From assembly GCA_037624485.1 (NCBI GenBank), contig JASJJC010000023.1, positions 66,954 through 130,953 of the forward strand: a stretch of DNA of 64,000 nt. Reading direction: 5' to 3'. The translations under genes and the position numbers were made by a program. Below, one piece after another: positions 25,809-34,393 of the stretch (position 1 is its first letter; every line of letters starts with the position of its first letter). The notes under the pieces were generated by a model. That model searched no databases. It saw nothing but the letters and a program-made list of their open reading frames with translations, and had not been told where the DNA came from. Source of the DNA: JAFMKE01 sp037624485. Its GTDB lineage: Bacteria; Bacteroidota; Bacteroidia; Chitinophagales; UBA8649.

Positions 25809-27254
25809 ATGAAGAACATGAAGATACCAGTGAACAAGGCAAAAATGATTGCGACCTTTGGGCCAGCAATTAGTGCAAGAGAAATATTACTTGAAATAGT
25901 AATGGCAGGCGTGGATGTTATACGCTTTAATTTTTCGCACGGTAGCCACCTAGAACACAAGAACGGCTTTGATTTAATTAAAAGTATAAATAAAGAGTAT
26001 GCCCTAAATATTGCTATCCTAGCAGATATGCAGGGACCTAAAATTCGCTTGGGAGAGGTTGATGGCACTTTAATGTTAGCGCAAAACTCAACGGTTCAAA
26101 TAACGGATATTCCAGCAGTTTCGACGAAAGATAGATTATATATTAGTTATAAGGAGTTGTATAAGGAGGTGAGACCCCTTGATCGAATCTTGATAAATGA
26201 TGGTAGAATTGAGTTAAGCGTTTTAAATTCCGATAATAATGAAATTAAGGCCAGGGTTGTTCATGGTGGAGCGCTGACTTCAAAGAAAGGTGTGAATTTG
26301 CCAGACAGTGATTTAAAAACGCCAGCGCTTACAGAAAAAGATAAGGAAGACCTGCAGTTTGCTTTGAAGGAGGAAGCGAATTGGATTGCTTTAAGTTTTG
26401 TGCGGAAAGCAGAAGACGTAAATGAGATGGCTGAAATTATCGGAGAGCATAGGAGTTACACTAAAATAATCGCAAAAATTGAAAAACCCGAGGCTGTTAA
26501 AAACATTGACAGCATATTAGAAGCTACCGACGCAATAATGGTCGCGAGAGGAGATTTAGGGGTTGAGATTCCACAAGAGCACGTTCCTTTAGTCCAGAAA
26601 AGCATCATTAAAAAATGTATACTTGCCGCTAAGCCAGTTATTGTGGCTACACAGATGATGGAAAGCATGATTGACAACCCTGTAGCCACAAGAGCAGAAA
26701 TTAATGACGTAGCTAATGCGGTAATTGATGGTGCTGACGCGGTAATGTTGAGCGGAGAAACATCGGTGGGCAGCTACCCAGTTCGGGTTATTCAAACCAT
26801 GCAGCGGATACTTAGCAACGTAGAGAAATCGGAACTGATTTACGATAAAAACTTAGTAGCTAACCCTAAATCAGCAACATACATATCAGACGCAGTGTGC
26901 TATAATGCATGTAAAATTTCTAAAGAAGTTGGGGCAAGGGCAATTGTGGGAATGACTCGGTCTGGATATACCGCTTTTATGATTAGTAGCTATCGCCCAA
27001 AAGCGCAAATATTTATTTTTACAGATAATGAAAAATTATTACCTACACTTAACTTGTTTTGGGGTGTAAGGGCGTTTTATTATAAAGGCTTTGGAGGAAC
27101 AGATGACACAATAAATGATGTGATTGAAGTTCTTAAGAAACACAAACACCTAAACGTTGGAGATATGGTTGTAAATACAGCGAGCATGCCTTTAACCCGC
27201 CAAGGCAGAACCAACACTGTCAAGGTTTCAACTGTTCGAGAACTTGAAAATTAG
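25809..27254 (+). CDS. pyk: Pyruvate kinase
   Basis: 481 residues. KAKMIATFGPA and VIRFNFSHGSHLEH form the nucleotide/substrate site of the TIM barrel, MVARGDLGVEIP binds metal and substrate, and KPVIVATQMMESMI is the family signature; the C-terminal ~130 residues form the allosteric domain. Converts phosphoenolpyruvate and ADP to pyruvate and ATP, the last step of glycolysis. Methionine 4 (25818) is an alternative start. Downstream of the IPExxxVDY gene. Confidence 0.96.
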   Translation: MKNMKIPVNKAKMIATFGPAISAREILLEIVMAGVDVIRFNFSHGSHLEHKNGFDLIKSINKEYALNIAILADMQGPKIRLGEVDGTLMLAQNSTVQITDIPAVSTKDRLYISYKELYKEVRPLDRILINDGRIELSVLNSDNNEIKARVVHGGALTSKKGVNLPDSDLKTPALTEKDKEDLQFALKEEANWIALSFVRKAEDVNEMAEIIGEHRSYTKIIAKIEKPEAVKNIDSILEATDAIMVARGDLGVEIPQEHVPLVQKSIIKKCILAAKPVIVATQMMESMIDNPVATRAEINDVANAVIDGADAVMLSGETSVGSYPVRVIQTMQRILSNVEKSELIYDKNLVANPKSATYISDAVCYNACKISKEVGARAIVGMTRSGYTAFMISSYRPKAQIFIFTDNEKLLPTLNLFWGVRAFYYKGFGGTDDTINDVIEVLKKHKHLNVGDMVVNTASMPLTRQGRTNTVKVSTVRELEN

Positions 27255-27305
27255 TAGCCGGTATGAGCGAAGATAAAACTTGAAGATAAGTTCAGTGCTA
27301 AGGTG

Positions 27306-28322
27306 TCAAATTAAATCTAGCAGGAGCTTTTCGACGATTGCCCCCATTGATAAGCAGCCGTTAAACTTCTCAGATTTTTCTTTTCGTGCAATTTCAGCTC
27401 TTAATGCATCAAGTTTCTTTGCAGTGCTTAATTGATGATTTTTCATACTACTTAACAGTTCTTTAAGTTTTTGTAAGTCGTTGTTTATTCGTCGGACCAT
27501 CGAAAAACGTTCTTCTTTTTGGTATTGTGCCACAGATTCTTTGGTTAAATATTTAAGCCCTAAATCGACATAGGGTTTGTTTTCTTTAAAATAATGAGGC
27601 ATATAAAAGCTTCGGCGACCCTCATAACTCTGTTGGTCAAAGTCTATAGCACGCATGCGATATTGGATTTGATCAAAATCAGGAGTAACATCTATGATAA
27701 AATTATAGGCGCGCATGTCGCCTAATAGTCTTCGGTAACAACGCTCATTAAACTTAACAAACTCTTTTGCCAAACGCACCTCGTTGTGCCCGGTTTCAAT
27801 AAGATTATTTTGTAAAAATTGATCACCGGGAATACCTACGATATGCTCTTCAATTAAGGTGCTTTCATACACCAAGTAAACAACCTTGTTGGGTGAGAGA
27901 ATTTCTTCAAGCTCTAAACCAAATATGCGCGAAGCATCTGCTTGCTTGACATAAAAATAATCATAATTATCGTTGATGTTGTTGATGATTTTAACTCGAA
28001 ATGGTTTTGAGTTCCCAAAGGTGCAATAATCAACCTTGTCTACAGCAAGGTGTTTCAAGCCCTTAATTTCCCCATCGGTTTTTAAGAGAGCATAAACAAG
28101 CTTGAGGCCTTCGTGAATTTCCTGAATCAGGCTTGGATCATAAACCACAGTTTCCCAGAGGGTGTCTTTTCCTAAATGATCATAAACACATACGCTTTGC
28201 GAGAACTTTAATAAATCCCCATACGCTAAAGGAAGCCGAATGGCTCGAGAATGGTTTTCTAAATATTTGTATAAGGATGGTTTTATCAGATAAGTCGGCT
28301 TTTTTTGCAAGTTACCCGACAT
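27306..28322 (-). CDS. Conserved Bacteroidota protein of unknown function, kinase-like traits
   Basis: 338 residues, no signal peptide or membrane helix. A central GDMRAYNFIID followed about 20 residues later by MRAIDFDQQSYEGR looks like the catalytic loop and DFD/DFG pair of kinase-fold proteins, and KVVYLVYESTLIEEHIVG could be the hinge region, but no glycine loop is evident. A coiled-coil stretch lies at about 270-315. It is the last gene of the recJ-lptB operon (1 nt after the lipoprotein stop). I do not assign an activity. Confidence 0.55.
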   Translation of the reverse strand: MSGNLQKKPTYLIKPSLYKYLENHSRAIRLPLAYGDLLKFSQSVCVYDHLGKDTLWETVVYDPSLIQEIHEGLKLVYALLKTDGEIKGLKHLAVDKVDYCTFGNSKPFRVKIINNINDNYDYFYVKQADASRIFGLELEEILSPNKVVYLVYESTLIEEHIVGIPGDQFLQNNLIETGHNEVRLAKEFVKFNERCYRRLLGDMRAYNFIIDVTPDFDQIQYRMRAIDFDQQSYEGRRSFYMPHYFKENKPYVDLGLKYLTKESVAQYQKEERFSMVRRINNDLQKLKELLSSMKNHQLSTAKKLDALRAEIARKEKSEKFNGCLSMGAIVEKLLLDLI

Positions 28323-28323
28323 T

Positions 28324-28980
28324 TTACCATTTGATTTTTACGGATAGATCTTCGCTTCCATTACTTAAATCTTCAAAACTAACCACAGCACTTAAAGATT
28401 TTCTATCTTCTGAGACCGCATATAACGGGTTGCTTACACTTTTTATAGGCTTAGGTAGGTTGACAATCAAAGAGTATTCAAACATACCCAGCATAGCCGC
28501 CATTGAGGGGTCTCCTAAGCCTTCCGATAAGCTTCCCAAATCTTGCTGATCAAAACTTAAGCGGAGTGCTTTCTTTTTTGTTTTATAGTTCTTAGGTGCT
28601 TTCTTTTTCTTGCTTGGGCTGGCCTCGTCCTCCAAGTATTCTGCCATCGCTAAGTTGAGCGCTCTATTATCTTTAAAATCAAAAGAGAAACCCATTATTT
28701 TTTTTTCTACTTCATTAATTACTTTGGTATTACTAACACCAGAAATGCCAGTAAAAGTCTCCTTAAGCGTTCCCATAAATTCGCTCATATCCATTTCCTC
28801 ATCAAAGCCAGCACTATCACCCATCAAATCACCCATTTGCTCTACTACACCACCATAACTAATAATGACCGTATTGCTTCCTGACATATCGGTGCGGTAA
28901 TCAATAGTCTGCTCAATAGTGCATGACGTGGATAAAAGTAATGCGAGAAAGGACACAAAAAAAAGATGCAATTTATTCAT
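28324..28980 (-). CDS. Exported lipoprotein of unknown function
   Basis: About 218 residues from ATG 28980. The frame is open further upstream, but this ATG directly yields a lipoprotein signal (MNKLHLFFVSFLALLLSTSC) and overlaps lptB by only 8 nt. The mature part has a lysine-rich patch (SPSKKKKAPKNYKTKKK, about 125-145) between acidic halves. No domain recognised. Encoded between lptB and the kinase-like gene. Confidence 0.7.
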   Translation of the reverse strand: MNKLHLFFVSFLALLLSTSCTIEQTIDYRTDMSGSNTVIISYGGVVEQMGDLMGDSAGFDEEMDMSEFMGTLKETFTGISGVSNTKVINEVEKKIMGFSFDFKDNRALNLAMAEYLEDEASPSKKKKAPKNYKTKKKALRLSFDQQDLGSLSEGLGDPSMAAMLGMFEYSLIVNLPKPIKSVSNPLYAVSEDRKSLSAVVSFEDLSNGSEDLSVKIKW

Positions 28981-29713
28981 GTAGTTTAGATTTTTTAAGT
29001 TCAAAATTTTCACCTAAATATACTCGCCTTACTTGTTCGTCTGCGGCTAACTCTTCAGCCGTTCCTGTTTTGATAATATTTCCTTCAAAAAGTAGATAAG
29101 CGCGGTCAGTAATTGATAATGTTTCTTGAACATTGTGGTCTGTGATTAAAACACCAATATTTTTCCTTTTTAATTTGACAATAATTTTTTGAATGTCTTC
29201 AACGGCAATAGGGTCAATTCCCGCAAACGGCTCATCCAACAATATAAATTTTGGAGACGTGGCTAGCCCTCTTGCAATTTCGGTTCGACGTCTTTCTCCA
29301 CCACTCAAAACACTTCCTTTACTTTTTCTAACATGTTGCAGCCCAAACTCACCAAGCAACTCTTCTAAGCGCGCATGCTGTTCACTTTTACTTAGAGGAG
29401 TGAATTCAAGAATAGCACGAATATTATCTTCAACACTTAGGTCGCGAAAAACAGACGCTTCTTGAGGAAGGTAGCCAATACCCAGCTTAGCTCTTTTATA
29501 CATAGGAAGCTTTGTAATGTTGCCTCCATCTAAGAATACGTTTCCATCATCTGGGTTAATCAGGCCGACCACCATGTAAAATGAGGTAGTTTTCCCCGCA
29601 CCATTAGGCCCCAATAAACCAACTACTTCGCCTTGGTTTACTTCAAAAGATATACCTTTAACGACGGTTCGACTTTTATAACTTTTTTCAATTTTTTCTG
29701 CCCGTAACTTCAT
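28973..29713 (-). CDS. lptB: LPS export ABC transporter ATP-binding protein
   Basis: 246 residues. Walker A GPNGAGKTTSFYM (about 35-47), Q-loop LPQEASVFRDL, signature VLSGGERRRTEIARGLA, Walker B FILLDEPFAGIDP and H-loop ITDHNVQETL are all present; the PQEASVFR and EPFAGIDPIAV segments are characteristic of LptB. It powers LptB2FGC extraction of lipopolysaccharide from the inner membrane. Overlaps recJ by 4 nt and the lipoprotein gene by 8 nt. Confidence 0.93.
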   Translation of the reverse strand: MKLRAEKIEKSYKSRTVVKGISFEVNQGEVVGLLGPNGAGKTTSFYMVVGLINPDDGNVFLDGGNITKLPMYKRAKLGIGYLPQEASVFRDLSVEDNIRAILEFTPLSKSEQHARLEELLGEFGLQHVRKSKGSVLSGGERRRTEIARGLATSPKFILLDEPFAGIDPIAVEDIQKIIVKLKRKNIGVLITDHNVQETLSITDRAYLLFEGNIIKTGTAEELAADEQVRRVYLGENFELKKSKLHE

Positions 29714-31395
29714 TTTTCAATTTGACTTCTGCGGATGTCTTTTACATTAATTTCAAGGGTTTTTCGTCCATTCCAATGATTTTCATCCAAAACATAAGAC
29801 ACATCAATTTTACCCTCTTTCAACAAAGATAATTTATCTGCCATTCTAAACGCAATTCCGTTTATTCTATTTCCTTGATCATCTTTTAATTGCAATTTCA
29901 AGTGGTCTGCCCCGACAATACGACTATATCCAGTGTCAGATAGGGACTGGCTTTCAAAAATGGGACGCATGTTTCCTGGTCCAAAAGGAGAAAATTGTTG
30001 CAGAATCTTATAAAATGATGGGGTGATATTGTCGAGGCTCAATAATATATCAATGGATATTTTAGGGATAAGGTCTTCAGGATTAATACGATGTGCAACT
30101 TCTGCATTAAATCGGCGCTTAAACTCTTCAAGGTTTTCTGGAGGAAGCGTAAGCCCTGCAGCATAAGCATGTCCACCAAAACTTATCATTAAATCTGAGC
30201 ACGCTTCCAAGGGCTCATAAACATTAAACCCCTTTACTGAACGCGCAGATCCAGTTAAATTTCCATTGCTTTCACACAGCACCACGGTGGGTTTGTAATG
30301 GTGTTCTATTATTCGAGAAGCAACAATTCCCACAACGCCTTTATGCCAGGAGGGGTTGAACAAAACATTAGTGACTAAGTTGATATTTTCAATACTATCT
30401 AAATAAAGAAGGGCGTTTTCGGTAATGCTTTTATCCAATTGCTGACGCTCTTCGTTGTTGGATTGTAAAACAGCCCCCTCTTCTTCCCCAATCAACACCT
30501 GAACGGCGGCTTTTGCATGAGCTATCCTTCCTGCCGCATTAATTCGTGGCCCAATCTTAAAAACAACATCGCTGATAGTGAAGTTATTTCCAAGATCTAT
30601 CAATGTAACTAGTTTACCGACACCAATAGAGGGCTTTTCGTTTAGTTGCTCTAAACCAAACTTGGCTAATACACGGTTTTCTCCAGTAATAGGAACAATA
30701 TCACAAGCAATACTAATACAAACCAAATCTAGGAATTGATAGAGTTTTTCTTTTTTAATAAAGTTTTTTTCTGCGTATGCTTGACACAGCTTAAAACCAA
30801 TACCACAACCCGATAATTCTTTGTAAGGATAAGCGCATTCTTGTTGTTTGGGATTTAATATAGCATATGCTTTTGGCAATTCAGTACCCGGGGTGTGGTG
30901 GTCACAAATGATAAAATCAATTTCTCGCTCATTGGCGTAGTCAACTTTGTCTAGTGCTTTGATACCGCAATCTAAGGCAACAATTAAGGTGCACTGATTT
31001 AACGCTGCATAATCGATACCTTCTAAGGAAATGCCATACCCTTCTTTACTTCTATCGGGAATATAATAGTCTAATTTCGCATAAAATTGTTTAAAAAACA
31101 GATAGCACAAAGAGACAGAAGTGGTGCCGTCGACATCGTAGTCACCATAAATAAGAATTTTTTCTCCATTTTTCATGGCCCTTTCAATACGCGTTACAGC
31201 TTTGTCCATGTTAGCCATAAGAAACGGTGAGTGCAACTCGTCAAGGCTTGGCCGAAAAAAACACTTCGCTGCTTCGTAACTTTCAATATTTCGTTTTACG
31301 AGAAGCTCACACAGCACAGAATTAATCTTTAACTCATCATGCAAAGCGTCAACCATACCCTGGTCAGCATCCTGGTATGTCCACTGGTAATCCAT
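29710..31395 (-). CDS. recJ: Single-stranded-DNA-specific exonuclease RecJ
   Basis: 561 residues. DHH phosphoesterase motifs: YGDYDVDGTTS (about 84-94), VALDCGIKA, ICDHHTPG (about 160-167), NPKQ, and the DHHA1 region with GGHAYAAGLTLP; a C-terminal OB-fold segment follows. RecJ degrades single strands 5' to 3' in recombination and mismatch/base-excision repair. The start codon immediately follows the kmo stop and the end overlaps lptB by 4 nt. Confidence 0.95.
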   Translation of the reverse strand: MDYQWTYQDADQGMVDALHDELKINSVLCELLVKRNIESYEAAKCFFRPSLDELHSPFLMANMDKAVTRIERAMKNGEKILIYGDYDVDGTTSVSLCYLFFKQFYAKLDYYIPDRSKEGYGISLEGIDYAALNQCTLIVALDCGIKALDKVDYANEREIDFIICDHHTPGTELPKAYAILNPKQQECAYPYKELSGCGIGFKLCQAYAEKNFIKKEKLYQFLDLVCISIACDIVPITGENRVLAKFGLEQLNEKPSIGVGKLVTLIDLGNNFTISDVVFKIGPRINAAGRIAHAKAAVQVLIGEEEGAVLQSNNEERQQLDKSITENALLYLDSIENINLVTNVLFNPSWHKGVVGIVASRIIEHHYKPTVVLCESNGNLTGSARSVKGFNVYEPLEACSDLMISFGGHAYAAGLTLPPENLEEFKRRFNAEVAHRINPEDLIPKISIDILLSLDNITPSFYKILQQFSPFGPGNMRPIFESQSLSDTGYSRIVGADHLKLQLKDDQGNRINGIAFRMADKLSLLKEGKIDVSYVLDENHWNGRKTLEINVKDIRRSQIEK

Positions 31396-32754
31396 TTAAT
31401 GTGTTTGGCTTAACCAGTCGTCTACTTTGTCAATAAACACTGGATTTGTCCAAGAGGAAGGTTCGGGGAATTCATCAATTAGGTGTTCAGCAAAAGCCGT
31501 TTGGGTGTCCCCTTTAGATAAGGCCGTGCTGTATGGAATGTTTGAGAAAGTAACCATTTGATATTGGGATAAATATCTTCCTGGAAAGGTATTCATAAGG
31601 TGTAATTCTAACTTTTTACGCAGCAGAAATTTATCGTCTGCTGTTGCGTCACGCATTTCAATAAAATTTCTCAATGCAAGCTCCGCAATAGCAGCACCAT
31701 CCTTGGCGTGATCTCGAGTATATTCTTCTAGCACCGAGCTCCAATCGTCTAAAACGTGTCGGTCAATTATCTCATCTAAAACAAAGCAGTCTTCAAAAGC
31801 AGCATTCATGCCTTGACCATAAAAAGGCACAATGGCATGAGCGGAATCGCCCATTAGACATACATTTTTATAATGCCATGGGCTACAGCGAACAGTAACC
31901 AAAGAAGAAGAAGGGTTTTCATGAAACTCCTTAATTAAATCTGGCATATGCTTGATCGCGGATGGAAAATTCTTTGTAAAAAACGAAGTGATTTTGTCTT
32001 CGGTATTTAAATCATCAAACCCATCTACACCTTTAAACTTAAGAAACAATGTGACAGTAAAACTTCCGTCTAAATTTGGTAGCGCAATTAGCATAAAGCT
32101 TTTTCTTGGCCATATATGTAGGGCGTTTTTATCTAAACGATGTTTGCTGTTTTCGTCGGCAGGAATGGTCAACTCTTTATACCCATGTTCTAAATATTGT
32201 TGGGAATAATTGAACATGTTGATTTTTTGAAGGGTAGAACGCACCGCAGAGAAAGCGCCATCGGCACCAAAAAGCAAATCTGGAGAGACGGTGCTTTCGC
32301 TGCCGGTTTTTTCGTTTTGAAAATGAATAATGTTCTTTTTTAAATCTAAATCGGTCGTTCTTTCATGAAAAGTAAAGGTGACATTTTTACTTTCGTCAGC
32401 CTTATTCATCAGGGCAATATTTAAATCTCTACGAGAAATAGAATATATTGCTTGACCCTCTTTACCGTAGGCTTGAAAATTTGTAGCACCATCTTCTTGA
32501 TGAATCATTCTCCCTTTCATAGGAATAGCAATCTTCTCGAGAGCTTCTTTCATACCTATTTTTGCTAGTGCATTCCAGCCACGTGTACTTAAAGCGAGAT
32601 TTATGGATCGGCCAGCATCCACTTCTTGCCCTCTCATGTCCCCACGTCTTTCAAATACACGCACATGATGCCCACGTTTTGCCATATAACACGCCCACAT
32701 AGCACCAACCAATCCAGCTCCTGCAATAACTATATTTTTTTTATCCTCTATCAT
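31396..32754 (-). CDS. kmo: Kynurenine 3-monooxygenase-like FAD hydroxylase
   Basis: 452 residues. Rossmann motif VIAGAGLVGAMWACYMAKRG at the N-terminus, the KMO-type DAGRSINLALSTRGWNAL (about 47-64), DG-type LLFGADGAFSAVR, and LMGDSAHAIVPFYGQGMNAAFED as second FAD motif. The enzyme hydroxylates L-kynurenine with NADPH and O2 in tryptophan breakdown toward 3-hydroxykynurenine. No other kynurenine-pathway gene is in the window. It is fused transcriptionally to recJ (no gap). Confidence 0.88.
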   Translation of the reverse strand: MIEDKKNIVIAGAGLVGAMWACYMAKRGHHVRVFERRGDMRGQEVDAGRSINLALSTRGWNALAKIGMKEALEKIAIPMKGRMIHQEDGATNFQAYGKEGQAIYSISRRDLNIALMNKADESKNVTFTFHERTTDLDLKKNIIHFQNEKTGSESTVSPDLLFGADGAFSAVRSTLQKINMFNYSQQYLEHGYKELTIPADENSKHRLDKNALHIWPRKSFMLIALPNLDGSFTVTLFLKFKGVDGFDDLNTEDKITSFFTKNFPSAIKHMPDLIKEFHENPSSSLVTVRCSPWHYKNVCLMGDSAHAIVPFYGQGMNAAFEDCFVLDEIIDRHVLDDWSSVLEEYTRDHAKDGAAIAELALRNFIEMRDATADDKFLLRKKLELHLMNTFPGRYLSQYQMVTFSNIPYSTALSKGDTQTAFAEHLIDEFPEPSSWTNPVFIDKVDDWLSQTH

Positions 32755-32796
32755 TTATTTAAAATTGAAATTCACAGCAATATATGTATAAAAGGC

Positions 32797-34245
32797 TTAC
32801 AGTTTGACCTTATTTATTTCTTGTAATAACCAAGTTTTGTTCGCTAATGTTTTTTCTGTTTTAACCAATGCGGTCAAATCCGCGATTTTTTTCCTCAACC
32901 AATCCTTTTCTTTATAATCAACCTGCCTCTTTATAATCAACAATTTCTTAAAAAATCTTAGAAAGGTTTCACTGCTTCTTTTAAAATTTACAGCAATCTC
33001 TTTGTTCCGTTTTAAGTACAGTTGAAATGAGGAAACAAAGTAGTCTAAGGTTTCTAATTCATTCATTGCATAGTAGGCTTTTAGTAGTGTGTATTTGGCC
33101 GCACAAGCGTAGTAAACATCGGTAAAATCTACTTGATTAAGCAGGTAGACGGTGTCCGGGTAATCGCCCTTTGCATAAAGAAGGTTTGACCGGCTTAAGT
33201 TGTAGGCGTTTTCTTGATGCAATTCTGTTATTGAAAACCTATAATCTTCAATGAATTTTTCAACCCACACATATTCATCAAGCTTAATGCCGATAGCCAC
33301 AATGTTTCGAAAGCTAATATGCGATAACATTCCATTTTCTAGTAAGATTTTATTTAGTAACAGCAGTTTTTGCATATCAAATAGAATTGGAGTAAAGGCC
33401 GCTTTACCGCTATTTACTTGCTGAATACAATAATTTGAAAGGTAGGCATACATAGACCTTAGCTCCCTATCGGTAAAAGATTTTTGATAACTGTTTAAGG
33501 TGTTAAGGGTTTGGGTAAACTGTTGAGTGTCGTTATCGGATTTTAGTAAGTTGAATATTTCATAATAGCTATGAATGGCAGGCGTATCAAGATAAATCTT
33601 TTTATGCTTGGTGATGATGTCAACCATATCTGATTCTAATGGTTTTTCGTGTTTCGTGTTTAATATTTTTTCTCTATTTATTAGTTCACATAAGGTGCGA
33701 AGCTTGGCGCTAAAATAGTAGGCATCAAAACTTTTGTTTTTTAATCCAATGGATTCGTCATGAGTGATGTTTTGCTGTTGCTCAAAAAAATTGTTTTTTT
33801 CATCAGCTAAAAGATAAGAACGCCTATAGGTCTCAATATTTAAGTAAGGATCACTATCAACAGACAATTGAACGACTTTTTCCTGTTGTTGGAAGAGGTT
33901 GCTAATATTACGCTTTCTATACTGTTTAAGTAAGGCTAAATGCTTATTAAAATCTTTTTCTTGTAGTTCTTGCAGGATTAGGTATGATTCAGTTAACTTT
34001 AGTAATGCAGACATTTGTTCTCTAACTTTTACGTCTTTGAAATCGCTTGAACCAAAAAGCTCTTTAAAAACTGCCTGCTTACCTAAATTATTTTTTAATA
34101 GATTAGGTAAGGCACTTTTGTATATTTGAAAGAGCCTGAAGGCATACGAAGAAGTATCGGTTTGATACAATAAGTATTTTTCAAAGTCTTTTAGTTCTTT
34201 GTCGCTTAAACTGGCAATAATCTGGGTGAGCTTACTGTTGTGCAT
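32797..34245 (-). CDS. Helical protein of unknown function (Bacteroidota type)
   Basis: 482 residues, cytoplasmic by composition, almost entirely helical with repeated ~35-residue helix pairs after residue ~200, suggesting a TPR-like solenoid. It opens MHNSKLTQIIASLSDKELKDFEKYL. I recognise no catalytic motif. It precedes the kmo-recJ-lptB operon by 42 nt in the same direction. Confidence 0.6.
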   Translation of the reverse strand: MHNSKLTQIIASLSDKELKDFEKYLLYQTDTSSYAFRLFQIYKSALPNLLKNNLGKQAVFKELFGSSDFKDVKVREQMSALLKLTESYLILQELQEKDFNKHLALLKQYRKRNISNLFQQQEKVVQLSVDSDPYLNIETYRRSYLLADEKNNFFEQQQNITHDESIGLKNKSFDAYYFSAKLRTLCELINREKILNTKHEKPLESDMVDIITKHKKIYLDTPAIHSYYEIFNLLKSDNDTQQFTQTLNTLNSYQKSFTDRELRSMYAYLSNYCIQQVNSGKAAFTPILFDMQKLLLLNKILLENGMLSHISFRNIVAIGIKLDEYVWVEKFIEDYRFSITELHQENAYNLSRSNLLYAKGDYPDTVYLLNQVDFTDVYYACAAKYTLLKAYYAMNELETLDYFVSSFQLYLKRNKEIAVNFKRSSETFLRFFKKLLIIKRQVDYKEKDWLRKKIADLTALVKTEKTLANKTWLLQEINKVKL

Positions 34246-34393
34246 TTACAAAATATTAGCTTTTTTATGCTTAAAACATTAAAAATCAACAAACTATATT
34301 TTCATGTAGCTTGTGAAAGTGTCACAATTTACAAAATTTGAATTAATTAATGCCGGTTTTTATTTTTATGTTTACCATGTAAAAATTTGATTT

